A stretch of 64,000 nt of DNA, taken from contig CM037591.1 in assembly GCA_021018995.1 (NCBI GenBank), positions 69,467,901-69,531,900 on the forward strand. Reading direction: 5' to 3'. The stretch comes from Chloranthus sessilifolius. Lineage: Eukaryota; Streptophyta; Magnoliopsida; Chloranthales; Chloranthaceae. Shown here piece after piece: positions 10,640 through 22,672 of the stretch. The position numbers and the translations under genes were made by a program. The number at the start of each line of letters is the position of its first letter. Positions within the stretch are counted from its first letter, which is position 1. Below the pieces are notes generated by a model. That model was not told the origin of the DNA, searched no databases, and worked only from the letters and a program-made list of their open reading frames with translations.

Positions 10640-12109
10640 TTCCTCCCTGCACACATAACTTTTTACATAGATCAGATACACAGAAAAGGGGTGTAAGAAA
10701 CCACTATATAGATATACACATTTTTGGTTTACATATTTCCTTTATGTTTGTTTGTTGTTTCTTTTTGTTTGTAAAAAGAAAGAGAGAAAGAAAGAACGTT
10801 GGACATCACACCAACTATTTTTTGGGATGTGGTGTAAGCGATGCATTCTGTAAATGGAAAGGAAAATCTATTATATTTATAAAGACTCTCTTTTTTGTTG
10901 GTTTTTGTTTGTTATATTTTTTGGACCTTTTTGACTAATGGGTCCCTTTTACTAAGAGGGCTTTTTGCCCTGTTATATATATTTTTTATTATTCTCTCTT
11001 TATCTTTGATGCCTTAATCACAGGGTGAAAACTTGGGTTCCCTTTTGAGTATGGTCGAACCCCCCTTCGAATGGTCGAGGCTGAGAGCATTTCCACAGTA
11101 ATACCGGAATGTCCATCCCTTCGGATTAAGTCAAACTTTTCTCCTTACCTTGAGTCATGTGTTTGATAAAGCGGTTTCACAAAGACAATTCTGGTCGGGA
11201 CCCGATTCGAATTAGAATGAGCGGCCCAGTCGGACAAGAGGGTACAGGAAGAGTAACAAAAGGGGTCCTCAAACATCAATCCTCTCAATCAGTGCAAACC
11301 TTTCTTTTTTAATTTTTTCTCTTTTCTTTTCTTTTTTTATATATCTCCTTTTTTACCCATGGAGCCCTTTCGAGTTTTCACCATGCCCATGGGTTTAGCT
11401 CTCTTACCCCAAGCGCCCTTTCAAGTTTTCACATTGTCTGCACAAGCTCGCTGTTTTTACCCATAATGCCCTTTCGAGTTTTCACCACGTCCATCTTGCT
11501 TTGAGCTTGTATTTTTATTTTATTTTTTTCTTCTTTTTATTTCTTTTTTCAACAAGCACGACATAGACGTCGATTCCATCATAGCCGGCTAGAGGGGATT
11601 CTGGTGTCGTCTCACAACTCGGCTTGTGTTGACTTAACAGATATTATGACTGCTTGTGAACCTAAAAGAGGGCTTTCTTCAGGGTGTAGCTTGACCATGG
11701 GTTAGGTTAGGATTTGAAGGTATGCTAGGCTAAAAGGGTTTCCTTCATACGGCTTCAGTTTTCTCAATATACTTTCTTCATTGGGGGTTTTTACTGTACA
11801 TGCCCCGTGATTCTTCCATATTTTTTATTCCTTTTGCTCCATTTCAGGCAATCTCTTTTTGAGGTTTTGCTTTTTTGATTTTTTTGGATTTTGATAGTAA
11901 CTTTACTTCGCCTTTTTCTTGTATATATACACATTTTTTTTGGGGAAGGGGGTTATTGAAAGAAAGGCCTAGGCTCAAATGGGATAGCAAAGGATATCAT
12001 CATTTTTACGAATACTTTTTGGCTACTGTGTTTGGAATGATGGCCTCTTTTGGGTGGTTCTTAAGTAGTCATGTATCTATTTTAACAATACTTACCTTAT
12101 CGCGATAGA
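10640..12109. other. non-coding gap between convergent antisense gene B and pol
   Basis: About 1.5 kb with no supported reading frame. It is rich in pyrimidine runs (11300-11350, 11515-11555). Each plus-strand gene and the minus-strand pol end here tail to tail, so this is where both transcripts would terminate. It contains the short repeat listed at 11358-11500. Confidence 0.5.
11358..11500 (+). repeat. three tandem GCCCTTTCGAGTTTTCAC units
   Basis: The segment TACCCATGGAGCCCTTTCGA and following GTTTTCACC recurs at about 11358, 11407 and 11461 with spacing of roughly 50 bp. The middle copy is degenerate (TACCCCAAGCGCCCTTTCAA). A related TTCGAATGGTCGAGG motif lies near 11070. Function unknown. 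Confidence 0.55.
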
Positions 12110-13250
12110 CTAAGAGCAGAACCGTCGGACATATCCAGCAATGATGGGCTCAAGAAGATGATCTTCGTCCACGGTGGTGAGGTGGATGGCGTATCCTGGT
12201 AGCACTTCTCGGACGGCATAAGGTCCTTCCCAGTTTGGCTTGAACTTTCCTCTCGGATTGGCATGGACGGATGGGATGATTTTCTTCAGTACAGTATCTC
12301 CTACCTTCACATCTCTACCGCAAACATGTTTATTGTAAGCACGTGCGATTCGCCCCTGGTAAACCTGAGTATGACATAAGGCTAGGAGTCTCTTCTCATC
12401 TAGTAGATTCAATTGTTAGAAGTGGGATCTCTCTCTCTGCTTCGGGTAAGCCTCATTTCATAAGGATTCAGAGTGAGGGTACTTCAACGTCAACTGGTAG
12501 GACGACCTCAGTTCCATACACAAGGGAGAATGGTGTTGCCCCTATAGCGGAATGGATCGACGTTCTGTAGGCCCACAAAGTAAACAGTAGCATTTCACTC
12601 CAATCTCGGTAAGTGACGACCATCTTCTCAAAGATGCAGATGGCCGTCTTATTCACAGCTTCCACGGCTCCATTAGTTTGAGGTCGATAGGGGGACGAGC
12701 GATGGTGCTTGATTTTGTGTTGCTCGTAGAAGGCTCAGATGTTCTTATTCATAAAGTTTGTGCCATTGTCTATGATAATATCCTTGGGTACTCCAAATCA
12801 GTACACAATATTACCCTTGAGGAACTTCTCGACCGGACTGGCCGTGATGTTGGCATATGACGCCGCTTCTACCCATTTGGTGAAGTATTCAATGGCGACG
12901 AGGATGAACCGATGTCCATTTGATGCTTTTGGATTAATCATTCCGAAGACATCAAGTCCCCAGGTAACAAATGGCTAAGGAGTGGTCATCTAGTGAAGAT
13001 CGATGGCAGGAGGGTGTATTAGACTGGAGTGTTCCTGACACTTGTAGCATTTCTGAACATGTTTGTAGCAATCTGATTCCATAGTGTTCCAAAAGTATCC
13101 CTGTCGTAAAATTTTCTTACGAAGCATGTGACCGATGACATGGGCTCCGCATACTCCTTCGTGGATCTCCTTCATGATATTGGTTGCTTCACTTTCTGTA
13201 AGACACCTGAGTAAGATGTTATTGTACGATCGCTTGTAAAGGAATTCCCC
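12110..13250 (-). pseudogene. Tat-1 integrase (broken)
   Basis: Inserts the cDNA into the genome. Reading the minus strand, the HHCC zinc-binding region is at about 13180-13020: EIHEGVCGAHVIGH then CYKHVQKCYKCQEH, with two histidines and two cysteines properly spaced. The core follows in broken frames (WGLDVFGMINP-like near 12960; VEKFL, VPKDIIIDNGTNF-like near 12800; then NGAVEAVNKTAICIFEKMV near 12665-12610, with the catalytic glutamate). The C-terminal domain ends with GDTVLKKIIPS, WEGPYAVREVLPGYA and a stop at 12110. At least two stops lie between the core and the C-terminal part. Confidence 0.85.
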
Positions 13251-13927
13251 ACAAATGACATAGCCTGCGGCTAGACATTGGATGGTTCGTCGATCCATCT
13301 TGGATGTACCCTCAGGGAAGGTTAGTGTCTCAAGAAAATTCTTGATATCTGAGAACCAAGAAGGCTCATCATCAGGCTTTGTAGGTTCCTTACTCTGGAG
13401 GTAGAAGATCGGCTCATTCCTCTGCTTGATCATGATTGGCTTCATCTCGGCACCATACGAGATTTCTATCATTGATGCCAAAGTGGCTAATGCGTCAGCA
13501 AAACGATTCCTTATCCGGGGGACATATGAGAATGTCACGTCTTAGAAGCAAGCTATCAGGTCCTCGAGGTGCTCATGGTAAGGGATTAGTTTCTCATCTT
13601 TCATCTTCCATTCACCATTTGTCTGGCATATAATTAACTGCGAATTGTCAAACACTCGGAAGTGAGTTATATTCAGATTGAGAGCCGCCTGCAGACCAGC
13701 GGCACAAGCTTCGTATTCAGCCATGTTGTTAGTGCATGGGAAGTATAGCTTGATAGAGACTGGTACATGGGATCCTTTCGGTGAGATTAGAATGGCACCA
13801 ACTCTCTAACCCTCGGCATTTGCTGCCCCGTCAAAGTGCATTACCCACGATTCTTCTACTTCTTCTGTACTGTCTTCTGTCATGAACAAGATATCTTTAT
13901 CGATATCTTCATTTGGGAACTTAGTTC
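13251..13927 (-). pseudogene. Tat-1 second RNase H (Tat-specific duplicate)
   Basis: Reading the minus strand, MAEYEACAAGLQAALNLNIT (from 13724) is the helix with the catalytic glutamate of an additional RNase H. It is followed by FRVFDNSQLIICQTNGEW, where an aspartate motif is expected (the usual text is GDSQLVI; here D is kept but G is N-terminally changed), then a frameshift, and VPRIRNRFADALATLASM with the last conserved aspartate. A second RNase H between the normal RNase H and integrase is a diagnostic feature of the Tat lineage. Confidence 0.8.
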
Positions 13928-14464
13928 TCAAAGGTTCATAATTTGGCAAAGGATTTCGGCAAGATGATCAGCAAGTGCCTGCCCCTTGATTGACTTTTTA
14001 GTGATGTAAGTGATGTCGAACTCGAATAACAAAAGCTGCCATTGTGCAGTTCGCCCAGTGAGAGCTGGCTTCTCGAACAAGTATTTCAACTGGTCCATTC
14101 GAGCAAAAAGTAGAACGACTTTAGATAGTAAGTAATGGCGGAGCCTCTGAGTAGCCCATAAAAGAGCTAGGTATGTTTTCTCCATATGAGAATAGCATGT
14201 TTCATAATTAGTAAACTTCTTGCTCAGATAGTAAATGGCCTGCTCTCCTCTTCCTGTCTCGTCATGCTGCCCTAAGACACATCCCATCGAGACTTCTGTC
14301 GTGGAGAGATACATCAAGAGTGGTCTCCTTGGCTCGGGTGGTACCAACACAGGTGGGTTTAGGAGGTAGCTTTTGATTTTATCGAATGCTGCCTGATAAT
14401 CATCATTCCATTCAACGGGCGAGTTCTTCCTTAGTAGCTTGAAGATCGGCGTGCAGATGGGCAT
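13928..14464 (-). pseudogene. Tat-1 RT thumb/connection and first RNase H
   Basis: 178 open codons. The text starts MPICTPIFKLLRKNSPVEWN, then AAFDKIKSYLLNPPVLVPPE, the RNase H strand with YLSTTEVSMGCVLGQHD (the first catalytic aspartate is replaced in YLSTTEVS), EQAIYYLSKKF, YSHMEKTYLALLWATQRLRH with the glutamate, and ITKKSIKGQALADHLAE with the closing aspartate. It degrades the RNA strand during reverse transcription. This is the longest undamaged piece of Tat-1 pol. It is flanked by RT on the upstream side and the second RNase H downstream. Confidence 0.85.
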
Positions 14465-15250
14465 TAGCTGTGTAATGAACCGACGGATATATTATATTCT
14501 GCCGAAGAACCCTCTAACTTCTTTCTCAGTAGACGACGGTGGCATTTCTGTGATAGCTTTGACTTTGACTGGGTCGACCTTGATCCCTCTCCTGCTGACA
14601 ATGAATCCTATCAATTTTTTGAATATAGCACCAAAAGCGCACTTTTGTGGATTTAGACATAACCTTTACTTTTCAGCCTCTCAAATAGTTTTTGGAGGTT
14701 TACCAAGTGATCGCCTCACTCTTATAACTTGGCTATCATATCATCAACATATACCTCAATTTCTCAGTGCATCATGTCGTGAAACAGTGCGGTCATAGAT
14801 CTTTGGTATATTGTATCGACATTTTTCTGTCTAAATGGCATGACTCGATAGCAAAAGGTTCCCCAAGGAGTAATGAATGCAGTCTTCTCCCGATTGGCCT
14901 CTGCCATCTTTATCTAGTTTTATCCTGAGAATCCATCCATAAATGAAAGCATCCCATGCTTAGCAGTGTTATCGACCAAGATGTCGATGTGTGGCAGTGG
15001 GAAATTGTCCTTCGGGCTCGCCTTGTTCAAATTTTAAAAATCGATACACATGCTGACCTTTTCGTCCTTCTTCAGCACAGGCACAATATTGGCTAGCCAC
15101 TGCGGGTATTTAGATACCATGAGAAACCCTGCATCATACTTCTCTATGACCTCATCTTTGACTTTCAACATCCACTCAGGTCGAAGACGTCTCAGCTTCT
15201 ACTTAACTAGCTTCACATTAGGGTAGAGAGGCAACTCATGCTCGACAGAA
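14465..15250 (-). pseudogene. Tat-1 reverse transcriptase core (broken)
   Basis: Minus-strand text without a long frame but clearly RT: HELPLYPNVK, RRLRPEWMLKVKDEVIEKYD, AGFLMVSKYPQWLANIVPVL, then KASPKDNFPLPHIDILVDNT, MLSFMDGFSG, TAFITPWGTFCYRVMPF and EIEVYVDDMIA. The catalytic YVDD is intact at about 14753-14742. TAG/TAA stops interrupt it after VK, DF and SG. Confidence 0.85.
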
Positions 15251-15577
15251 TCAGTGTCAAGACCAGGCAAAAACATCTTGGTATGACCGAAGGAAGTTGA
15301 TCATGCTTTTTCTTTCTTCGGGAGATAGCGACGTTCCGATCTTGATAATGCGGGGAATCTCCTCAGTCCCTAGATTAATATCCAATATTTTTGAGATTTT
15401 GTATTTTTCCAATGTTTTTGAGATTTTTTTTTTCTTCGGAGACGGACCCTTGGCAAAGCGGGTTGCTATATATACAAGGTATGGCCTGCTAAGGGCTTGT
15501 CTTACTTTTTATAGGTTATTTTTTTTTTTTAAATGGATGCCAAATGTTAGGCCACTCCCCGCTTCCAGGGTTTTGGG
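15251..15577 (-). other. degenerate spacer between Tat-1 G-patch linker and RT
   Basis: AT-rich, with poly-T runs near 15427-15435 and 15516-15530. The linker coding text expected here has decayed beyond recognition, apart from RT-proximal codons near 15245. No other feature seen. Confidence 0.4.
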
Positions 15578-16282
15578 TTAAGATATCCAATTATGTACCT
15601 GAGGGGCCACTCCTTTACCTGTTTGGATGGAGGGGGCCGACTGATATGGCTCTTTGGAGTCAGCCTCCAACATATTGATCCCGATTTCGTCTGAGATCAT
15701 GTCTTCAAACATTAACACAGTTTTGTGGTGATTTACCATAGGGGGAGTTTGTTCAGGTACTGACCGTCGTTCTTCGAAAAGGGACAACGCAGCTAAATCT
15801 ATCTCCAAACTAGGAAGGGTAATGTGGGGATTGGTGGGATGGACAGGGGTTGTGGGTTTCTGTGGAGTCAAATGGGTTATCCCATATCGATCGATATTTA
15901 TGATCCCAGTGCTGACAAAGTATTCCCTGATGTGCGGCCTAGGGCGAGGTTTCTCTTCTATGCTGATTCCTCGAGCTCTTATAGCTGCAGCAACCCTGGC
16001 TTTCTCTCTGGCCTCTCGGACCTCTTCCTCTGTGGACTTGTAACCTAACCCGAATCGAACCTTCTACCCCTTGGCAATGACCGACTCTTTCCTTCCTTGT
16101 AATCGGGGCCCTAGACCCCTTCTTTTCTGATAGCCCCATTTTTGAAGGATGGCCATCGTTGCCACCATTCCGCCTCCAGTTTTTTGAATGATGCCCTCAA
16201 TGGGCTCTAGGAGTATTGTCGACATCTCATATTCAAAACTGTGGAGGTCGACATCCTCAGCGGTGTGCGGCACATCTATCAA
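15578..16282 (-). pseudogene. Tat-1 protease-RT linker with G-patch-like motif
   Basis: Reading from 16282: an acidic stretch (DVPHTAEDVDLHSFEYEMST), then TGGGMVATMAILQKWGYQKR followed by RGLGPRLQGRKESV. The pattern G..ML...GY..G.GLG....G is that of a G-patch, an RNA-helicase-activating motif found at this place in Tat polyproteins. A proline-rich and acidic linker follows (15871-15578). Frames are broken between the pieces. G-patch assignment is by motif only. Confidence 0.65.
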
Positions 16283-17124
16283 ATTTGGTTTTTCGACGCT
16301 ATTGGCAGCCTACTCTTTCTCACTATGCCCTTCACCAATGATGGTGATAATCTTGTGCCGAGATGCAAACTTGAGTTTCTGGTGCAATGTAGAAGCTATG
16401 GCTCCAACTTCGTGCAACTACGAGCGCACCCCAACAACAGATTAAATGAGGATTTAATATCCATTACTTGATATAAAATGGAAAAGGTCATTGGTCTAAT
16501 TAATAGCTCAAGATCAACTTATCCCATTATTTCTCTCCTGGTATTGTCAAAACCTCTAGCGTTGGTTCTTGTGGGCCTCAACATGCATGGATCAACCCCG
16601 ATATTGGTGGCGGTTCATAATGGGAATATATTGAATGCAGATCTGATATCAATTAGAACCAAGGGGATTGCCATGTTTCCAGACTCGACTGTTATATTCA
16701 AAGACTTCGAGTGGCTACCTCCTTCCTCTGGTAAGTCAGCGTCAGAAAATGAAATGGCATTCGGAGCCATCACTTGACCAATTATCTGCCCGACCTCATC
16801 TGAGCTAACTTGGAGCGACACATGGGCATTTTCTTATGCCCCCATTAATGCTTGGAAATGGAGTGGGGATGTCATTAACAGATCCCACATAGTGATATGG
16901 GGGGGCATTCTTCTTAGCTGAGCCTCTAGTATATGTTCCCGACTCTCTTTTTCAAAGGGGTTCACAGTGCTATCTTTCTTCCCTTCTAGCTGGGCTTGTA
17001 CTGCTGCCGGTGCTTCTGGCTGTTTCAAGATCTTCCCCGACCTAGTAACAAAGTCCACGGCTCCCTCTCTATTGTTGCTGTCGGCTCCCTCTCCAGTAAC
17101 TCTGCAGGACCTGGTGAGGATCAT
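16283..17124 (-). pseudogene. Tat-1 protease region (broken)
   Basis: From 17124: MILTRSCRVTGEGADSNNRE, FVTRSGKILKQPE, EAQLRRMPPHITMWDLLMTS, then (after a frame change) NAISFSDADLPEEGGSHSKS and IPLVLIDIRSAFNIFPL. The last segment is where the D-[ST/N]-G catalytic triad of the aspartic protease should be. Here it reads D-I-R-S, so the active site is lost. Further protease text continues in pieces to about 16400. Confidence 0.75.
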
Positions 17125-18892
17125 TGGTTAGTCCCGATATCTGAAAGGGTATAGCTGTCGACACCCGAGGCACTTGTATTGCGGGCTCAGGAGGTGTGGG
17201 CAATACTTGATGTATTTCGGTGGTAGCGGGTTGGGTGGAAAAATTTGGCCAGAAGGGGGAGGTGAAGCTTGAGGGTGGTGGCACAGGGGGAAAGGGGGCG
17301 AAAGTAGGCCATTAGTAGCTGATAGGTGATGGAGGATCGGGGGTTCAATGGGCCATCAGGTAATTGATAAGGGTGGTGGAGTTTACAGGTGGTTGAATTG
17401 GGAGCAATGGGGTGGGTGCAGGCCATGGATAACTGACGGGTGTGGGTATAAGATTGGGGGACCTGATGGCTTATTGGGTAATTGACGGGGGTGGTGGTGT
17501 ATGGTTGGTATGCATTGATATGTACGTACTTGACGAGAGTAGGTGATGGAAAATAAACCCTGAGATCCAAAGGTTCAATTTGTGGAGTCGGGTTGAGGAA
17601 ATAATCTGACAAATTTAGGGGTTCAATTACCCCGATATTCCTTTCTTCAACATTTCTTGACAATGGCGCCACATACCTCTCCTGATCACTGATGTAATCA
17701 GACGGGTCAAACTCAACTTCCTCCTCATATTCCTCTACCATTCCGATGGTGGGTCTAGGACCTGCTCCTCTAGTAGGATGTGGGGGTAATGGCACTTGAT
17801 GGATGTTTACGTGCTGGTTTGCTTGAGAAGGTGTCGGGGGAATTATTTTCCGAGCGTCGATCAAATCTTGGATTGCGTGCTTCAATTGGAAGTAGTGATC
17901 AGTTGGGTGACTTGGACCCTGATGAAAATTGTAGTGGGTATTTGGATCATAGTTCCTTAGGATCAGGTGAGGAGGAGGTTGTGGTTGGCTGATAGCAACT
18001 AATCCCTTTTCCACTAACAAGGGCAAAAGTACACTCAAAGATTACCCCAGGAGCATAAAAATTCGATCATAGCAGGCTCTCCTCTGCTTCGGAGTCATTG
18101 ATATTCCTTGCCCATTCCTTGCTCTCTGCATCTGCTCAGTCCTGACTGGTGCCAATGGGGCTGCCTGAAATTGAAAGGGGATATGTTATTATTGGGCCTG
18201 GTATTGGTAATGTTTCAAACATCGACCCCTGTCTTCTCAATTCTTTATTCTGAAAATCTCCTAATCCCACTGGATCCACTTGGCACATTCTTATTCAGAC
18301 GACCCTCTCTAATGGCATCCTCACATCGGTTAGCATTTCTTACCAGATCAGCAAAACTGTACTGCTGCTGGTACACTAAAAAGTTCGAGATCATTGGCAG
18401 AGTATTCTTTGAAATCATTTCAATCTGCTCATCGTCAGGTATCCTATTTCTGACATGAGTTGCCAGTGCTCTCTAACGCCCTAAGTAATTACTGAAGGTT
18501 TCTTTGGAGTTCTGCTTCAATTGAGCTAGATCCGACTTACGGGGCTCAGTGTCTATGTTGTAGACATATTGCTCTTGGAATAGGTGGGTCAAATCCTTCC
18601 ACGTTTTCATCATTGATGGTTCTAAGGATGTGAACCATCTCAAAGCCAGACCGGTCAGACTCTTTTGAAAGACTTTTATCAGTAGTCTTTCGTTCCCTCC
18701 GTATTGGCACATGTCCCCACCGTAGGACTTCAAGTGTGCAATAGGATTGCCAATGCCGTTGTATTTGTTGAAGGCCAACATTTTAAATTTTGGGGGTAAG
18801 GGGACCTCAGCGAACAAACACAAATCTGTGAAGTCTGTGGTGTGGATTTCGGAACCACCCATTTTCATCAGTTGCTTATGTATCTTATCCAA
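17125..18892 (-). pseudogene. Tat-1 gag core and C-terminal part (broken)
   Basis: From 18892: PPKFKMLAFNKYNGIGNPIA then HLKSYGGDMCQYG, LLIKVFQKSLTGLALRWFTS and WKDLTHLFQEQYVYNIDTEP, a good match to the retrotransposon gag (UBN2/Retrotrans_gag-type) core. After stops near 18470, the nucleocapsid-side text is at 18038-17187: a KHAIQDLIDARKI motif (the remnant of the usual zinc-finger-plus-LID segment), then long proline-rich text with acidic patches. The open piece 18038-17187 is 283 codons. It is structural and would form the particle. Dead copy. Confidence 0.8.
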
Positions 18893-20487
18893 CTGTGCTC
18901 TGACTCTTTTGATACAGGGGCTGCTTTCTCGGCCATTGGCTGGACTTCACTCTGGGCACCAAGGGATGGGCAATTAGGGGAGGAGGGTTTAGGCTGGTCA
19001 ATGCCCCAATATAAGTTCCACTATTCTTGACCTTGTCCTCTTCATACTGCTAGTCGGTATAATGCACAGTGAGGGCGGGATTCTTTTATTGGTGTTGCAT
19101 GGGTTGGATGGGAATGGCATGAGCGGGGGTTGGGTGAGCCCATTGGGTGAGGGAAAACTTGTTGGATGATGGGATGAGTGGAAGTTTGGTTTTCGGGTGG
19201 GGCCCGATGGGCCCATTCGTCATGGGGGATGTTTTGGAGAAGGTCTCAGGGTATGGGGCCATGAGAAGCATGGGTTTCAATTGGGTGTGAAGGTTGGGCG
19301 AAATGTTGGGGGTATTGTAGAAGGTATGAGTGTGGGGTTTGGACATGGGCCATGAAGCCTTGGCCGTGATAAGGTTGGGACATGGCCCATTGATTTGGGC
19401 CACGAGCCCTTGATAGGTTTAGGTCGGGGGCCCGTAGTGGGTCTGGCCCGATGGGCCTTGATGGGTCTGGGCCAATGGGCCTTTATGGGTCTGGGCCATG
19501 GGTCCTTGGTGGATCTGGCCCAATAGGCATTGATGGGTCTGGCCCAATGGGCCTTGATGGGTTTAGACCATTGTCCCTTGGTGGGTATGGGCCATGGGCC
19601 CTTGATGGGTCTGGCCCAATGGGCCTTGGTGGGTCTGGGCCATGAGCCTTGTGCTTTGGGCCATGGGACCTTGGTGGGCTTGGGCTATGGACCCTTGATG
19701 GGTCTTGCCTAATGGCCTATGATGGGTCTGGCCCAATGGGCCTTGATCGGTTTGGGCCCTTAGTGGGTCTGGGCCATGGGCCCTGGGTAGGCTTGGGTGG
19801 TAGGGTGTTGGGCCATTAGGTCCTGAAAAAAAGGGGTTTGGGCCAATGGGCCTTTAGGCATGTGGGTAGTGGGGGTTTGGATGGTGTGAATTATGGGGGG
19901 TTGATGGGGGTCATGGGGGAATGAGGCATGGAGATTGGCTAGGGTATGGGATGGGTTTAGGGATATGGGGAGTGGGGGAGAGGAGGCATTTGGGGATGCC
20001 TTCCGCATGGAATAGGCATGAAACATTTCCTCCATCAAGCTTATGGAAGAAGGGTCGGATGGAGATGGGGGATTTAAGGGGTGATGGGGTATAGATGGGA
20101 CGGAGGTGGAAGGAAAATTGGGCATGGCCCCGGTAAAATTGGGCATGACCCGGGTGAGTGATGGAATATGAGGGGACGTATTGGGTACGTTTTGGGATGA
20201 TGAAGGGTAAGGTGTAAGTGTTTAGAAAAAATTGGGTATGACCCCGGTAAAAATGGGCATGACCCGGGTAGATGGGGGATGTGTGGGGGGTTGGATAAGG
20301 CGGATGTGAAATAGGTGAATGAGGGCGAATCGAGCCTATAGGGGGAAGATGGGAAATGGGGCATGGATGTGGATTGGGAAAATGGGTTTGGGTTTTGTAT
20401 GGATGTGGATGGAATATGTGTTGGATTTGGCATGGGCATGGTTTGGGCAAAAGATAGGGAGTTGGGGGTTGGGCTTTGAATATTTTG
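18893..20487 (-). pseudogene. Tat-1 gag N-terminal proline-rich region (left of the solo LTR)
   Basis: Minus-strand text is extremely Pro/His/Ser-rich in more than one frame (20571-20074, 20146-19760, 19403-19086). These are overlapping readings of one decayed N-terminal gag segment rather than separate genes. It contains the 24-bp minisatellite at 19436-19795. It joins 23042-23330 once the solo LTR and one TTTTG copy are removed. Confidence 0.5.
19436..19795 (+). repeat. 24-bp minisatellite of GGCCCA/TGGGCC units inside gag
   Basis: About fourteen diverged units of the type GATGGGTCTGGCCCAATGGG followed by CCTT. Most units hold the near-palindrome GGCCCAATGGGCC or GGGCCATGGGCC. On the minus (coding) strand a 24-bp period gives an eight-residue repeat of the type ARPIKAHW. 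TGGGCC is the plant 'site II' core bound by TCP factors. Whether it acts here is unknown. Confidence 0.75.
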
Positions 20488-20696
20488 TGTAATAATCCCA
20501 AAATTTGTGTAAAATGGTGACCTCGAGATCCGTGCCCAATTGGTCATAGGTTTGACTAAATAGGAGTTCACTAGTTGACTTGAGAAGTGACGAATGGATG
20601 CGATATGAAATTAAAGCAAACGTGTGGAGTGTGAGGCGAGATCTGGAACCACATACACCCATTTGGGGTGTATGTGCTCAACACATAGAAAATGAG

Positions 20697-20703
20697 TATA
20701 AAA
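20697..20703 (+). promoter_or_regulatory. TATA box of the solo Tekay-type LTR
   Basis: TATAAAA in GAGTATAAAAGGGTAAAG, about 210 bp from the LTR start, followed by purine-rich transcribed-type sequence. Confidence 0.65.
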
Positions 20704-21076
20704 GGGTAAAGAACCCTAACTTACTCTTGTTTGGTTGTTGAAGAGAGTTAAGAAGAAAGAGAGGGAGAGAAGTAAAGAGGGGTTGTTGTGCAAGGAGTGA
20801 ATGTAAGCGAAGAGGGGATTCGAGCATTTAAGGCCGGATTCGACGTGAGGGATCCGCTAGAGACAAAGCTGGAACCCTAGCTTTTCCAACCTCTTGATCC
20901 AATCAAATTGAGAATTGATTGAGGTAAAATTTTATTGAATTAAAGGCATAGATTGTAGAGGTTAAATGGTGGTCAAGAACATTTAAAATCATAGGATAAA
21001 GGCTTAGAAAAAGAAAGAAAATTGTTTGAGAAGGATTTGGAATAACAGCTCGAAAAGGGGGCTGAGTCTGGCCAAA

Positions 21077-21508
21077 TCGATTAATCGATTTGGGATTTCG
21101 ATTAATCGATTTAGTATGAGAAGTTGAAAAGTCATGAAAGCCCAATTTCGATTAATCAAAATGAATTTTGACTAATCGATTTGGATTTCGATTAGTCGAT
21201 TTGGAAATCGACTAATCGACTGAGAAGCTCCAGTCAATGGAGGAAAGTAACTTGGTGAAATTGACTAATCTAATTGGAATTTCGATTAATCGATTTCGGA
21301 TTTCGATTAATCGATTTGAGAATAGACTCCATTATGTCAGAGACTTCGATTAATCGATTCGGGATCGACTAATCGAATTTGTATTTCGATTAATCGATTT
21401 TGAGAATTGATTAATCGATTTGGGTTTCGATTAATCGATATTTGGAATCGATTAATCGAACTGCATTTCGATTAATCAATTTTGGGAATTGATTAATCGA
21501 CTTTGACA
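21077..21508 (+). repeat. array of about 17 TCGATTAATCGA words
   Basis: The 12-base palindrome TCGATTAATCGA and variants (TCGACTAATCGA, TCGATTAGTCGA, TTGATTAATCGA) recur about 17 times in 430 bp, separated by short TTTGG/GGATT spacers of 5-30 bp. Spacing is irregular, so it is a word cluster rather than a strict tandem satellite. It lies about 590-1020 bp from the LTR start. Confidence 0.85.
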
Positions 21509-22555
21509 GTTTTGCTTAAACTTTATAGTTGACTTTGAGATTCAGGGAGGGTCTTGGACCTTCTTTGTTGCATCTTTAGTGATGAGTTACATGTGTTATG
21601 TTGTACCATAGGTGGTACGTATGATCATGAGCACAAGGAGCCGCGTGGGACCTTGATGCTAGGAGTTTCAAAGACTTGAGGTAGGGAACACCTTGGACAT
21701 GTACTTTAATTTCAAGAGCATGTATGTAGTAATATAATTATCCAATTGAAGTTGTTTTTAAATTGTTAAAAGCTTTGTAAAAATGGGTGCGTGTGTGACA
21801 CCAAAAATGTGATAAAGGCATCTGTGTGATGTAAGTAACTAAGAACAAGTAATCTAATGAGATTGAGACATCCCCAGGGGATGAGGGAGTAATCAAGGTA
21901 TCAGGTGTGATGCGGGTATGTATACATCCCAGGGATGTATACATAGGATTAAATAATTACTGTTGAGGCCTAACTAATATAAGATAGCACACTTATACAG
22001 TAAACAACTATATGTAATACACATGATATTTTTATTATTTGAGGTTTGGAGGATACTCCACCGACATGGCGGGATACCCACGACTGACGCGGCAGGATAT
22101 CCGTGACCGATACGGCGGCGAATCCGTACACCAGCACGGAGGTTTATCCGTGACCGTAAGTACATCCCAGGGATGTTGTTTGATATTTAACCTTGCTGCC
22201 TAGTGAAAAAGGGGCTTGGGTCGTATTCCCAGGGAATTCATTTTTACAACTATCTAATTAGATGACGATGAAGGGTATCTCATCGGGGCTCGATGCTATA
22301 TTGCTCGGGGATTACTTAAGTTGAAGATTTAAGTTTTTCTTTAGGCCTGTTCAGTGTCATTCATGATTAAATCAACAGTAATGTAATACATGCAACTTAC
22401 CAGTAAATTGAGTGTAAATCATTTGCTTTTAAATTAATTTTCTAGCAAATGCATAGATTAATCATGCTTTGAATATCACAGAATATATGTGAGTTTTGAC
22501 TTATATGTTCATTGTGTTGTTCCCTATTGAGCTAGGATGTAGCTCACCCTTTTGA

Positions 22556-22672
22556 CTATACATCGCAGGTCCATTGATAGCAGCAGCGAAGGCTTCGGGG
22601 GATGTGGATCCGGGTGATTCGGATTACGTACCTGGAGACGAGTTGGAACCTCCTCCCGAGGACTTCTTCTAG
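22556..22672 (+). other. conserved short reading frame in Tekay-type LTR
   Basis: From CTA at 22556 the frame is open for 38 codons to a TAG at 22670-22672. It starts LYIAG and ends DYVPGDELEPPPEDFF. The LTR at 27798-30253 has LYIIG...VYVPEEDSDLPPDEYF in the same place. No ATG is present, but TATACATCGCAG/G reads like a splice acceptor. It may be a terminal exon contributed by the LTR. See findings. Confidence 0.45.

Noticed and set aside
19086..20571. Several overlapping proline/histidine-rich open frames on the minus strand as separate genes
   Set aside because: They overlap in different frames, arise from low-complexity and repeat sequence, and fit one decayed gag N-terminus.
21077..21508. 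TCGATTAATCGA array as a CRISPR array or satellite DNA
   Set aside because: Spacing is irregular (5-30 bp), units are imperfect palindromes, and it lies wholly inside one LTR in plant DNA.
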